A DNA stretch of 64,000 bases from Candidatus Nanosynbacter sp. TM7-087 (GTDB lineage: Bacteria > Patescibacteriota > Saccharimonadia > Saccharimonadales > Saccharimonadaceae), in NCBI RefSeq assembly GCF_022828365.1, contig NZ_JAJQJU010000001.1, forward strand, positions 248,001 through 312,000, read 5' to 3'. Below are positions 36,148-45,189 of this stretch, one piece after another (positions within the stretch are counted from its first letter, which is position 1; every line of letters begins with the position of its first letter). The translations under genes and the position numbers were made by a program. The notes beneath the pieces are model-generated. The model was given only the letters and a program-made list of their open reading frames with translations. It did no database searches and was not told where the DNA came from.

Positions 36148-37155
36148 TTACAGAGAGTTCTCTACTTTAATGCCAGGGCCCATAGTTGTGGCAATTGCGA
36201 TGCTCTTAACGTAAACACCCTTTAAGCTGGATGGCTTTTGGGAGTTCAAACTGGTTAAGAATGCACGTGCGTTTTCTGACAATTTTTCAGCGCCGAATGA
36301 CACCTTGCCGATTGATAAGTGAACGATAGCTTGCTTATCAACGCGGTATTCAACTTTTCCGGCCTTTGCTTCAGAAACGGCTTTTGCGACGTCGGTAGCA
36401 ACGGTGCCAGACTTTGGATTTGGCATCAAACCACGTGGGCCAAGCAAACGTGCGTATTTACCAAGCTTTGGCATGTACTGTGGAGTTGCGACCAAAATGT
36501 CGAAGTTCAATTCTTCCTTGTCTAATTGGCTTAGGAACTCTTCGTCACCGATGATGTCAGCGCCAGCTTTTTTAGCGGCAGCGTGTTCTGATTCTGGTGC
36601 GAAAACTGCTACACGAACATCCTTACCTGTACCGTGTGGCAATGCTACGGTTGAGCGAATGTTTTGGTCGGCTTGGCGTGGGTCGACACCTAGGCGGATG
36701 TGGATTTCAACGCTAGCGTCGAATTTGACTGGGCTGGTTTCAGCAGCCAATTTCAAAGCTTCGTCTAAGCTGTACAATTTGTTCTTCTCAACGTTCTTTG
36801 CAGCGTCTTGATATTTTTTACCGCGGCGCTCCAAGCGTGGACGAGTAACTGGCTTCGGTCCTTTCTTTACGTGAGCTTCGGCGTCGTCTGATTGTGGAGT
36901 AGTGTCGCCAGCTTCCTTGCGAGCTTCCTTCTCTGCTTTTTCAGCAGCTTCGTCAAGAGCTTTTTGGCTACGCTTGCCAGATTTAGCGACAGTAGCTTCG
37001 CGCTCGGCAACAACGTCTTTGCCTTTGTTGTCATGAGATTTGCTTGCGTCTGTAGCTTCTGCAATTGCTGCTTCAATTTCAGCGATTGTATTTTTCTCAC
37101 TGACTTCTAATTTTAGTTCTGCTGCTTTTTCTAGCAACTCGGCTTTCTTTGCCAT
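36148..37155 (-). CDS. rplA: 50S ribosomal protein L1 with HeH/SAP-like extension
   Basis: A 335-aa protein, about 100 residues longer than a normal L1. The L1 core begins near residue 110 ([24 protein letters not shown]) and has the conserved [15 protein letters not shown]. The extra N-terminus starts [19 protein letters not shown], which resembles a HeH/SAP nucleic-acid-binding helix pair. A highly charged linker ([17 protein letters not shown]) joins it to the core. The gene is separated from rplK, its usual neighbour, by eno and a TsaC-like gene. Confidence 0.93.
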   Translation of the reverse strand: MAKKAELLEKAAELKLEVSEKNTIAEIEAAIAEATDASKSHDNKGKDVVAEREATVAKSGKRSQKALDEAAEKAEKEARKEAGDTTPQSDDAEAHVKKGPKPVTRPRLERRGKKYQDAAKNVEKNKLYSLDEALKLAAETSPVKFDASVEIHIRLGVDPRQADQNIRSTVALPHGTGKDVRVAVFAPESEHAAAKKAGADIIGDEEFLSQLDKEELNFDILVATPQYMPKLGKYARLLGPRGLMPNPKSGTVATDVAKAVSEAKAGKVEYRVDKQAIVHLSIGKVSFGAEKLSENARAFLTSLNSQKPSSLKGVYVKSIAIATTMGPGIKVENSL

Positions 37156-37305
37156 AATAATCCTTTCTGTGGTACGAACGGCAATTTGTCATCTTAACAA
37201 ATCAGCCTCCCAACATTGATTGATAGTGATGAAATTATACCATATTTTTAGAGATTGAGGCAAATATTTACTTTTATGGAGAAGAATTGTATAATATGTA
37301 ATATT

Positions 37306-37782
37306 ATGAGTGAGTTTACGAAAATTGTAGGTAACGAAGACGGTTCTTTAGGCACGATAGATATCTATATCCCAGAGCAATGTATGTCTTGCCCAAGAAT
37401 AATAGAAAAGTTAAACGACTTAGAAGAATACAGAAAAACAGTAAATAAACTCCTAGAAATGGCGTTTAGTGGTGATGAGGTGACATTAGTTAATAAGGCT
37501 ACAGGTGAGGTATTAGATAAAGATCAATCTACTAAAATTGTTTGTAAAATGGCCGCCAGTGGAATGGATGAGCTAGATGAAAATATTGCAAAAGCGCAGA
37601 GGGATATTTACACGCTAACTAATGGGTGCGAAGGACCTTTAACTCTTGGAGGGTCTGACGGTTCTCGGGTTGTGCGCGTCGCTATGTGTGATAGTCCGAA
37701 GGTGTTTTATTCGGGGTTGGGTGAAACTCAAATTGGTGAACCAGTGATAATACAACGTGACTTGGAGAGAAATGAAGATTAA
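37306..37782 (+). CDS. Hypothetical protein of 158 aa
   Basis: The protein starts MSEFTKIVGNEDGSLGTIDIY. It has a CxxC pair near residue 31 (QCMSCP) and two or three more cysteines later, so metal binding is possible. There is no signal peptide. I do not recognise the family. I start at the ATG at 37306; TATAAT at 37290-37295 leaves a leader of only a few bases. It is followed by eno after 33 nt, but eno has its own -10. Confidence 0.65.
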   Translation: MSEFTKIVGNEDGSLGTIDIYIPEQCMSCPRIIEKLNDLEEYRKTVNKLLEMAFSGDEVTLVNKATGEVLDKDQSTKIVCKMAASGMDELDENIAKAQRDIYTLTNGCEGPLTLGGSDGSRVVRVAMCDSPKVFYSGLGETQIGEPVIIQRDLERNED

Positions 37783-37815
37783 CATATAATTGCTGTTTTT
37801 GATAAAATAGTAATT

Positions 37816-39096
37816 ATGGATATAACAATTACAAACATACAAGCAAGGCAAATTTTAGATTCGCGTGGAAATCCGACGGTTGAGGCGGACGTGACTTTGA
37901 GCGACGGTTCGTTCGGTCGTGCGGCTGTTCCGTCTGGCGCAAGCACTGGTTCTTTCGAGGCTGTTGAGCTTCGGGACGGCGAGTTGGCGTTTGGCGGTAA
38001 AGGCGTGCTTCGTGCGGTCGAAAATGTCAATGGTGAAATTGCGCAGGCTTTGAAAGGCTCTAATCCGTTTGACCAGGCCGCAATTGACGAGAGAATGAAG
38101 AGTCTGGACGGTACACCGAATAAGGCACGTTTGGGTGCGAATGCTATTTTGGCAGTGTCGCTGGCTGTAGCGAAAGCTGCTGCTAAGTCGCGTGGCGTGG
38201 AGTTGTATCAATATGTCAATAGCTTGGCTGGAAATCCTATAATGTGCCTGCCGATGCCGATGATCAACGTGATGAACGGCGGTCAGCATGCGCTCGGTGC
38301 GACTGATTTTCAGGAATATATGATTATTCCAACTAGCGCAGCAACTTTTGCAGACGCGGTTCGAATGAGTGCGGAAGTTTTCCATGCATTGGCAAAAATC
38401 CTGAAAGACGAAGGTTATCCTACGACGGTTGGCGATGAGGGCGGCTATGCACCTCATGTCAGGAATGGTAATATGGAGCCTATTTTGTTGCTATCTCGCG
38501 CCATCGAGCAGGCTGGCTATAAATTAGGCGTGGACTTTGGTTTTGCGCTGGATGTTGCGGCGAGTGAGCTTTATAAGGACGGCAAATATAACTTGGCGAC
38601 TGAACACCGAATTCTGTCGGCTGACGAAATGATTCGCACGTATAAAGCCCTGTTGGAACGCGTCCCTGTTCTCTCGATTGAGGATGGATTGAACGAAGAA
38701 GCTTGGGAAGATTGGGAGAAAATGACGGCTGATTTGGGCAATTTTGCGCAATTGGTTGGCGACGATCTTTTGGTGACGAATGTCGAGCGATTGAAGCGCG
38801 GAATCGAAGAAAAGGCTGGCAATGCGATCTTAATCAAGCCGAACCAAATTGGCACATTGACTGAGACGATTCAGGCTGTTTTGATGGCGAAGAACGCTGG
38901 CTGGAATACAGTGATGAGCCACCGATCTGGTGAGACAGAGGACGTAACGATTTCTCACTTGGCGGTCGGGCTTGGCACTGGTCAAATTAAGACTGGCTCG
39001 ATGTCGCGGTCAGAGCGAATTGCTAAGTACAACGAGCTACTGAGAATTGCGGAAAAGCGCCCAGATTTGGAGATTGCGCATCCGTTTGTGAAGTAA
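37816..39096 (+). CDS. eno: Enolase
   Basis: A 426-aa glycolytic enzyme that converts 2-phosphoglycerate to phosphoenolpyruvate. It has [84 protein letters not shown] and SHRSGETED, which include the metal ligands and the catalytic Glu and Lys. In many bacteria the substrate loop reads GDDLFVTN; here it is [14 protein letters not shown] (37803-37808) lies 7 nt before the ATG with TTAACA 18 nt further up. Confidence 0.98.
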   Translation: MDITITNIQARQILDSRGNPTVEADVTLSDGSFGRAAVPSGASTGSFEAVELRDGELAFGGKGVLRAVENVNGEIAQALKGSNPFDQAAIDERMKSLDGTPNKARLGANAILAVSLAVAKAAAKSRGVELYQYVNSLAGNPIMCLPMPMINVMNGGQHALGATDFQEYMIIPTSAATFADAVRMSAEVFHALAKILKDEGYPTTVGDEGGYAPHVRNGNMEPILLLSRAIEQAGYKLGVDFGFALDVAASELYKDGKYNLATEHRILSADEMIRTYKALLERVPVLSIEDGLNEEAWEDWEKMTADLGNFAQLVGDDLLVTNVERLKRGIEEKAGNAILIKPNQIGTLTETIQAVLMAKNAGWNTVMSHRSGETEDVTISHLAVGLGTGQIKTGSMSRSERIAKYNELLRIAEKRPDLEIAHPFVK

Positions 39097-39103
39097 CTCG
39101 CGC

Positions 39104-39139
39104 AAAAAGACTTCCCCGTAATTCAGAGGAAGTCTTTTT
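39104..39139. terminator. Bidirectional terminator after eno
   Basis: A 12-bp stem AAAAAGACTTCC/GGAAGTCTTTTT with a 12-nt loop serves eno and the convergent TsaC-like gene. Confidence 0.88.
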
Positions 39140-39170
39140 ATTTGGCGATTTTTTGACAATTATTCGAGGA

Positions 39171-39728
39171 TTATCTTCTTAAAAACTCAATTTCCCCGCC
39201 CTCATTGATTCGGACAATTTGCGACGGTTGAGCGTCGGCGGTTTCTCCAGAATCGACATAAATCGGTACTAATTCATGGAAGTAATTTATTGCTTCGGTG
39301 ATGTTTTTTGCCGGTTCTTCTCCCGATGGATTTGCACTGGGCGCGACCAAAAGACCGACGGTTTGAATTAACTCTGCTAATGGAGATTCTGACACAACTC
39401 TGAATGCCAATGTTCCGCCGTTTCTCGGAAGATATGGCAGAAAATTAGGGCTCACTTTGGTGACGATTGTTGTTGGTCTATTTTTGGAGATTTCTTGATA
39501 TTTGCATTTGGTTGATGGCGTGAGATTAGGAATGTCATCAATATTTGCAGCCAAAATAATAACGGGTTTATCCAAGGGGCGCCGCTTAACTTCGTATAAT
39601 TTCTCGACGGCTTTTTTTGAATTGGCAGCGGCTAATATTCCGTAAATCGTGTCAGTTTTGGCAATTATCAATTGCTCATCTTTAAGCGCGGAAATTACGC
39701 TGTTGTCTAAAATATTCTTTACAATCAT
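39171..39728 (-). CDS. Threonylcarbamoyl-AMP synthase, Sua5/YrdC/TsaC family
   Basis: A 185-aa protein that makes the precursor for t6A37 of tRNAs reading ANN codons. It has KTDTIYGILAAANSKKAVEKLYEVKRRP, the YrdC signature, then TLAFRVV and APSANPSGEEPAKN. It is the short form without the Sua5 C-terminal domain. TAAGAT lies 7 nt before the ATG. Confidence 0.88.
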   Translation of the reverse strand: MIVKNILDNSVISALKDEQLIIAKTDTIYGILAAANSKKAVEKLYEVKRRPLDKPVIILAANIDDIPNLTPSTKCKYQEISKNRPTTIVTKVSPNFLPYLPRNGGTLAFRVVSESPLAELIQTVGLLVAPSANPSGEEPAKNITEAINYFHELVPIYVDSGETADAQPSQIVRINEGGEIEFLRR

Positions 39729-39748
39729 TTATTACATCTTACCATAAA

Positions 39749-39773
39749 ATAACCCCGAGGAGTTCGGGGCTAT
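39749..39773 (-). terminator. Terminator of secE-nusG-rplK
   Basis: On the minus strand ATAGCCCCGA pairs with TCGGGGTTAT (one mismatch), followed by TTTATGG. Confidence 0.8.
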
Positions 39774-39792
39774 TTGCTAAAAGTTCTGTAGA

Positions 39793-40218
39793 TTAGTCGA
39801 CGACTTCAACGCCCATTGAGCGTGCTGATCCGGCGATAACTTTCATTGCGCCTTCGATGTCGATTGCGTTCAATTGGTCTTTTTTCGCCTCAGCGATTTC
39901 TTGCAATTGTGCGCGAGTAATCTTACCGACCTTGTCTGAGTGTGGCTTGCCACTACCCTTTTGGATTCCAGCTTTCTCACGAATCATATCGTCAACTGGC
40001 TGACCAAGTGAGTTCCAAGTAAATGTTCGATCTTCGTAAACTTGAATGTGAACGATCACGTCCTTACCCATCATGTCTTTTGTAGCGTCGTTGAATGGAT
40101 TGATGAAATCCATCATGTTTAGTCCCCACTGACCAAGCGTTGATCCCACTGGAGGACCTGCTGTTGCTCGACCGGCTGGAATACGTAATTTCAAATTACC
40201 AATAATTTTCTTTGCCAT
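39793..40218 (-). CDS. rplK: 50S ribosomal protein L11
   Basis: A 141-aa protein of the GTPase-associated centre, with LRIPAGRATAGPPVGSTLGQWGLNMMDF and the C-terminal RNA-binding part ending SARSMGVEVVD. Operon order secE-nusG-rplK is standard, but rplA does not follow. Confidence 0.97.
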   Translation of the reverse strand: MAKKIIGNLKLRIPAGRATAGPPVGSTLGQWGLNMMDFINPFNDATKDMMGKDVIVHIQVYEDRTFTWNSLGQPVDDMIREKAGIQKGSGKPHSDKVGKITRAQLQEIAEAKKDQLNAIDIEGAMKVIAGSARSMGVEVVD

Positions 40219-40284
40219 AGTTCTTCCTTATAGTTTGTAGTGCGTAACTCGAATATTATATCGAAAAATGCTTAAAATTGCAAG

Positions 40285-40830
40285 CTAAACTTTTTTAACC
40301 TGCAGGGCGTCCAACTCGACTGGAGTGTCACGGCCAAACATGCTGACCATAACCTTCAAAGTGCCCTTAGATGCGTCAATTTCGCTCACCGCGCCATCAA
40401 AGCCCTTGAACGGACCGTCGATAATTGAAACAACTTCGCCTTCTGAGAAGTCAATCTGATGCTTTGGCTCTTCAACACCCATTCGCTTCTTAATCTTCGC
40501 AATCTCTTTTTCAGAAACTGGAGTTGGCGTAGTGTCGGCACCCACAAATCCTGTAACGCCCGGCGTGTTGCGGATAATGTACCAAGTTTCGTCGGTCAAT
40601 TTCATCTCAACCAAGACATAGCCCTGGAAGATCTTAGCTTCAACAATTTTACGTTTACCGTTGCGAATCTGGATCTGTTTTTCCTTTGGTACGATAACGT
40701 CAAAAATCTTATCAGCCATATCAACGCCGTTGATTCGTTGGCGAATTGATTCAGCAACTTTTTCTTCGTAGCCAGAATAGGTATGAATTGCATACCATTG
40801 CTTACTGTCGTCATATCGTTTTGAACTCAT
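40285..40830 (-). CDS. nusG: Transcription termination/antitermination protein NusG
   Basis: A 181-aa RNA polymerase factor. The N-terminal NGN domain has QWYAIHTYSGYEEKVAESI and VLVEMKLTDETWYIIRNTPGVTGFVG. The C-terminal KOW domain has GEVVSIIDGPFKGFDGAVSEID. It lies between secE and rplK. Confidence 0.97.
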   Translation of the reverse strand: MSSKRYDDSKQWYAIHTYSGYEEKVAESIRQRINGVDMADKIFDVIVPKEKQIQIRNGKRKIVEAKIFQGYVLVEMKLTDETWYIIRNTPGVTGFVGADTTPTPVSEKEIAKIKKRMGVEEPKHQIDFSEGEVVSIIDGPFKGFDGAVSEIDASKGTLKVMVSMFGRDTPVELDALQVKKV

Positions 40831-40840
40831 AATCTCTCCT

Positions 40841-41170
40841 CTATTTCAAAATTTGGTTAAAGCCCCAGTTGAATGCGGCGTCAAGTAATAAAATCAGAAC
40901 GACAAACGCAAAGGTGAAGATAAGCACCGCCGCTGTCATTGCCCAAGTTGCTGAGCGGGTTGGCCAGCGAACTAGCTTTAACTCTTCCCAAGCGCCCTTG
41001 AAATATCCAATCAATCCACCTTTTTCGCCAGACTTTTTAGGTGCTTTTGTGGTGATTTTTGTTGGTTTATTGATTTTTTTCGCTACAGCTTTTTCTTTTT
41101 TTGGCGCGTCGTCGGTAGCCTTGATTCGACGAACCGTAGTTTTGCTGCTTGCCTTGCCTTTCTGTGCCAT
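40841..41170 (-). CDS. secE: Preprotein translocase subunit SecE
   Basis: A 109-aa protein with a long Lys-rich N-terminus and the SecE core KGAWEELKLVRWPTRSATWAMTAAVLIFTFAFVVLILLLD containing the single membrane helix. I start at the ATG at 41170 (MAQKGKASSK), which has GGGAG upstream; the in-frame extension to 41203 is unsupported. It is a partner of SecY in protein export. Confidence 0.92.
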   Translation of the reverse strand: MAQKGKASSKTTVRRIKATDDAPKKEKAVAKKINKPTKITTKAPKKSGEKGGLIGYFKGAWEELKLVRWPTRSATWAMTAAVLIFTFAFVVLILLLDAAFNWGFNQILK

Positions 41171-41259
41171 ATTTTCTCCCAATTTAAAAAGTCTGTTTTT
41201 CACAGACTGTCAATAGTCATTGTAATTCATCCAGTCCAAAAAAACAAGTTGACTAGAGA

Positions 41260-42453
41260 TTATTTGCTGCTATTTTTGAACTCTTTCAGCTTGAATCCGA
41301 ACGTCGATCCGTGGTTTAATCGGCTTTCTACCTCAATTTTGCAGCCCAATTTCTTCGCCAACTTAGCGGAAACGTATAGACCTAATCCCGTACCTTTCGT
41401 CTCGCGGGTTCTATAATCTTCTGCGCGGTAAAACTTGTCGAAAATTTTTGCTATGTCGGCTTTGCTAATGCCAATTCCCGTGTCAATAACCTTGAAGGTG
41501 ATTTCGCCAGATTTATTTTTCTTGATTGATAAAGTTATGGAACCTTTTTGTGTGTATCGAATGGCGTTGGTGATGAAGTTTTGTAGAATTTCCTCCAGAT
41601 ATAAACGAGAAACCTTAACTACGCCAAGTCGCCCGCCGATATCCAAATTGAAAGCCAAACCTTTTTCGCCCGCCTGAGGTGAATATTCAGAATTTATCTG
41701 AGCCGCCAACTCTGTCACGTCAATTATTTCCGTTTCATCAGCCACACCTCGCTCTGCGCGTGATAACGTGCTGAGGTCGTTGATCATTCGCGCTAAGAAT
41801 AAAATTTGCTTATGAGATTCGTCAATGGCTTCGGGAATTTTGCTAGTCATTTTACGCTCGACCAGCAATTTGGCGTTACTCAGCGAACCTTCAGCAATAG
41901 CAATTGGCGTGCGTAATTCGTGACTAACTACGCTAATAAATTCATCACGCTCCTCCTCGAGGCTCTTCGTCTTCGTGATGTCGCGCAAGATAAGTACATA
42001 TCCGTCCGGCGTCATCTTATCGCCGCCCTGAACTGGCGCAAGTGTAACTTCCAGGCGAATATAATCGCCATCTTCGATTTTCATCAGAATGTCGTCGCGC
42101 TGGCGAATTGCGGAAGATTTGGTGAGTTCTTTAAAAATGTCAATCGGCTTTTTATCTGTCGTTTCAAGGTTCAGCACTTGACTGATATGTTCGCCGTTAA
42201 TTCCGCTGTTCGTATCAATCAAATTAAGTGCCGCAGAATTGTACGTATTGATAATTCCGTGCTCGTCCGTACTAAGGATTGCGTCGGTGATATTATTGAT
42301 AAGCGTGATCATTCTTTGGTGCTCGCTGAGGCTTTTTTTGTCATTTTTACAATCGTCCTTATCGCTAATTTCTGACAATATTTTATGTAAAACAATAGCT
42401 ATAACACCTAAAACAACACTCAGAGTGATCAATAGAAAAATTAGCGCCCACAT
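41260..42453 (-). CDS. PAS-domain sensor histidine kinase
   Basis: A 397-aa kinase with one N-terminal membrane helix (residues 2-25) and almost no extracytoplasmic part. A PAS domain spans residues 45-165, with VLILRDITKTKSLEEERDEF at its end. The H-box SVVSHELRTPIAIAEG, N-box QNFITNAIRYT and G-box KGTGLGLYVSAKLA follow. No response regulator is adjacent, so it is an orphan here. TATACT lies 6 nt before the ATG. Confidence 0.92.
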   Translation of the reverse strand: MWALIFLLITLSVVLGVIAIVLHKILSEISDKDDCKNDKKSLSEHQRMITLINNITDAILSTDEHGIINTYNSAALNLIDTNSGINGEHISQVLNLETTDKKPIDIFKELTKSSAIRQRDDILMKIEDGDYIRLEVTLAPVQGGDKMTPDGYVLILRDITKTKSLEEERDEFISVVSHELRTPIAIAEGSLSNAKLLVERKMTSKIPEAIDESHKQILFLARMINDLSTLSRAERGVADETEIIDVTELAAQINSEYSPQAGEKGLAFNLDIGGRLGVVKVSRLYLEEILQNFITNAIRYTQKGSITLSIKKNKSGEITFKVIDTGIGISKADIAKIFDKFYRAEDYRTRETKGTGLGLYVSAKLAKKLGCKIEVESRLNHGSTFGFKLKEFKNSSK

Positions 42454-42483
42454 AGCTAAAGTATAACATAAGCATATGCGTTT

Positions 42484-43176
42484 CTATATGTATGGCGAAT
42501 ATTTTTTCAATTCATTTCGGTGCATTTTATAATGCGGGTCAAATTTGGCAACCTCATTCCAGAATTTCGTCGAGTGATTCATATGCCTGGTGTGACACAA
42601 TTCGTGGATAATTACGTAATCAATTAGCTCAAATGGCAAGTTCATCATCCCGATATTCAAGCTAATCGTTCCAGATGAAGAGCAGCTTCCCCAGCGACTT
42701 GATGAGTGTGTGATTTTACTCCGAGCAAAAGAAAAGCCGTATTCTTTCGCTAAAAACGACAATCGCCTTGGTAAATATGACTTGGCTTCTTTTCTGAGAG
42801 CTGCCAGAATTTTACTGCGGATAAGTTGTTGGTTTGTGGCCGATTCAACCGATTCTGCTTCATTTATTTCTGCCAATATCTGCGTTCCGACGATTTTTAC
42901 GCTAGACGGTTTCATGGTGGTTTGTATCAATAAATGATGGCTTTTGCCAATTTGCTGATTTTCCGTGTAAGAAAGTTTTTCTCTGTATTGAGAAACTAAT
43001 TCGCGGATTTGCTTTCGAGAGGTTTTAATCAATGCCTTTGCAGCCAACAGCGGCGCATATGGCGGCATTGTAATTTGTATTCGTCCGTCTGGCGCAATTT
43101 TCAAACTAACAGTCTTCGCTAAGCTACGTTTTTTAACGACAATTTCTCCGAATTCTTCGTCGGTAATAATTGTCAT
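42484..43176 (-). CDS. YgjP-like (DUF45) metallopeptidase
   Basis: A 230-aa protein of the M48-related YgjP/SprT-like group. The N-terminal region (VKKRSLAKTVSLKIAPDGRIQITMP) and SSSRWGSCSSSGTISLNIGMMNLPFELIDYVIIHELCHTRHMNHSTKFW form the family signature, with the HExxH zinc site in HELCH and the third ligand His in NHSTKFW. The substrate is unknown. The gene overlaps a small P-loop protein region by close spacing (2 nt) and may form an operon with it. Confidence 0.88.
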   Translation of the reverse strand: MTIITDEEFGEIVVKKRSLAKTVSLKIAPDGRIQITMPPYAPLLAAKALIKTSRKQIRELVSQYREKLSYTENQQIGKSHHLLIQTTMKPSSVKIVGTQILAEINEAESVESATNQQLIRSKILAALRKEAKSYLPRRLSFLAKEYGFSFARSKITHSSSRWGSCSSSGTISLNIGMMNLPFELIDYVIIHELCHTRHMNHSTKFWNEVAKFDPHYKMHRNELKKYSPYI

Positions 43177-43178
43177 GG

Positions 43179-43721
43179 TTAACCTATGTTAATACGATTT
43201 CCGGCAATTGGGCGGCGTGGAGCTTCTGGGCGGCTGGCGCCAATTTGCTTAAGAACAGTGCGAGCCTGGCTACTTAAGGTGTGCCGACCGCTGATCACGA
43301 CGTAAGATTCGCTGCTGTGTGGTGCTGAAAACTGCTTCAATCGTCGCTCGAAAGATTCATCATTTCCGCCGTAAGTTTTTATCCAGCGATGTTTGGCTGT
43401 GGCGGGATCGGTTTGCACCCAAACAAATAGGACTTTATATCCATATTCCCTGGCAAGGCGATTGATACGCATACGATTCGTGCGCTGATCGGTTGATCCG
43501 TCCAAAATAACAGTTTGCTTAGTCTTCAAAAATTCTTCCAAAAGCGACAATGTTGCATCAGAAATGGTCTTTGTATTGTCCGTAAAAACTTCAAATTGTC
43601 GAGAACTTACCACTGGAGAATTGAAAATCTTCGCAAATTCTACAGCGAATTGTGTCTTCCCTGAACCTGGCGCACCAACCATGGCGATAATATGCGGAAG
43701 TGAAGGCGATAAAGGTTTCAT
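43179..43721 (-). CDS. P-loop kinase-like ATPase (AAA_33 type)
   Basis: A 180-aa protein with Walker A GAPGSGKTQFA near residue 17 and VILDGSTDQRTNRMRINRLAREYGYKVLFVWV in the Walker B region, typical of small nucleoside or polynucleotide kinase-like proteins. The lid region AKHRWIKTYGGNDESFERRLKQF is basic. The exact substrate is unknown. TATAAT lies 8 nt before the ATG. Confidence 0.75.
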   Translation of the reverse strand: MKPLSPSLPHIIAMVGAPGSGKTQFAVEFAKIFNSPVVSSRQFEVFTDNTKTISDATLSLLEEFLKTKQTVILDGSTDQRTNRMRINRLAREYGYKVLFVWVQTDPATAKHRWIKTYGGNDESFERRLKQFSAPHSSESYVVISGRHTLSSQARTVLKQIGASRPEAPRRPIAGNRINIG

Positions 43722-43757
43722 ATTGAGAAATTATAGCAGATTTTTGACTAATAAAAA

Positions 43758-43781
43758 AGATTCTCTTTCAAGCGAGAATCT
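43758..43781 (-). terminator. Terminator of tRNA-Trp
   Basis: AGATTCTC pairs with GAGAATCT around an 8-nt loop, followed on the minus strand by TTTTTATTAG. Confidence 0.85.
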
Positions 43782-43858
43782 TGGCAGGAGTGGAGGGACT
43801 CGAACCCCCGACACCTGGTTTTGGAGACCAGTGCTCTAGCCACCTGAGCTACACTCCT
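43782..43858 (-). tRNA. tRNA-Trp (anticodon CCA)
   Basis: Acceptor AGGAGTG/CACTCCT, discriminator G, encoded CCA. Anticodon arm CTGGT-CTCCAAA-ACCAG gives anticodon CCA; the T-arm is intact. UGA is a normal stop here, in line with a CCA rather than TCA anticodon. Confidence 0.96.
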
Positions 43859-43986
43859 ATAGCAACCATTTTATCACGAATTAGCTTTGTCGCAAATGTT
43901 AAAATTGTGAAAAATAAAAAAACTCGTGAAAAAGATCTCAAAATCCCTTGAAAAAACATAAGCGTAGTTCTACAATTAACTCAGAG

Positions 43987-45189
43987 ATGAAAATTTTAAT
44001 GCTTGGGTGGGAACTTCCTCCGCACAATAGTGGCGGACTTGGCGTTGCTTGCTATCAGATGTCGAAGGCGCTTGCTTCGGAGGGCGTTGACATTGACTTT
44101 ATTATCCCCTACACCGCCAAGCATCCCGGAATTGACTACATGAATATCTATTCAGCTACTCCTTTGCCGCCGAATTATCACGATTTGGGTGCGTATAATA
44201 ACGGTTCAGAGGAAGATCGTGAAAACACTAAGGACGAGTATGGTCTTTCGCCGATGCGCGCTGTACAAAGGCGTTACGGTAAATACGTTCGGAAGTTTGT
44301 GAAAAATCATCAGCCCGATGCAATTCACGCGCATGATTGGTTGACGATGGAAGCTGGAATAATTGCTAAGGAAATGACTGGCGCGCCGCTAATTGTGCAT
44401 GTTCACGCGACGGAATTTGACCGTTCTGGCGAGCAGTCAGGAAATCCTCTGGTTCACGAAATTGAACAACAAGGTTTGTTGATGGCTGATCGGATAATCG
44501 CCGTTAGCGAGATCACGAAAGAAATAATTGTTAAGAATTATCATATTCCGCCAGAGAAAATTGAGGTGGTTTATAACGCGATTGATTTGGCTGATTTGCC
44601 GCCGCATGAGTATGACGCTAGCACCTACAGGTATTTGGAGGAGTTGAAAAAGGATGGCTATACGGTTGTTGGCGCGTTGACGCGACTCACGGTTCAGAAG
44701 GGTTTGACGTATTTTGTGCGAGCTGCAGCGAAGGCGCTTGATAAATATGAGAAAATTGTTTTTGTTTTATCCGGAAATGGCGAGCAAAGAGATGAGCTGA
44801 TTGAACTAGCGGCAGATTTAGGGATTAGCGATAAGATGATTTTTACGGGATTTGTGCGCGGAAAACAGTGGCGAGATATTTACTGTTTGATTGATGTTTT
44901 TGTGATGAGTTCGGTTTCTGAGCCATTTGGATTGACTGCCTTGGAGGCGGCGCATCATGACACGGCGTTACTTATTAGTCGTCAATCTGGCGTTGGTGAG
45001 GTTCTGAATAATATTATGCGGTTTGACTATTGGGATGTGAATAAATTGGCGGATGAAATTGTTAATATCGCCGAGTCGCCTGCCCTACAGAAATCTTTGA
45101 AGAAAAACGTTAAGAATGAATACGCGAGAATTTCCTGGCAAGACGCCGCTAGAAAATGCCTGAAACTATACAAAGGAGCGCTGGTATGA
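43987..45189 (+). CDS. GT4-type glycosyltransferase, glycogen-synthase-like
   Basis: A 400-aa transferase. MKILMLGWELPPHNSGGLGVACYQMSKAL is the glycogen/starch-synthase-like N-terminus with the Gly-rich nucleotide-sugar loop. IHAHDWLTMEAGIIAK, IVHVHATEFDRSG, and the C-terminal SSVSEPFGLTALEAAHH (E-x7-E motif) follow. I start at the ATG at 43987; the upstream in-frame TTG at 43948 is weaker. The stop overlaps the start of a GH57 gene, so the two probably build and trim an alpha-glucan together. Confidence 0.88.
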   Translation: MKILMLGWELPPHNSGGLGVACYQMSKALASEGVDIDFIIPYTAKHPGIDYMNIYSATPLPPNYHDLGAYNNGSEEDRENTKDEYGLSPMRAVQRRYGKYVRKFVKNHQPDAIHAHDWLTMEAGIIAKEMTGAPLIVHVHATEFDRSGEQSGNPLVHEIEQQGLLMADRIIAVSEITKEIIVKNYHIPPEKIEVVYNAIDLADLPPHEYDASTYRYLEELKKDGYTVVGALTRLTVQKGLTYFVRAAAKALDKYEKIVFVLSGNGEQRDELIELAADLGISDKMIFTGFVRGKQWRDIYCLIDVFVMSSVSEPFGLTALEAAHHDTALLISRQSGVGEVLNNIMRFDYWDVNKLADEIVNIAESPALQKSLKKNVKNEYARISWQDAARKCLKLYKGALV

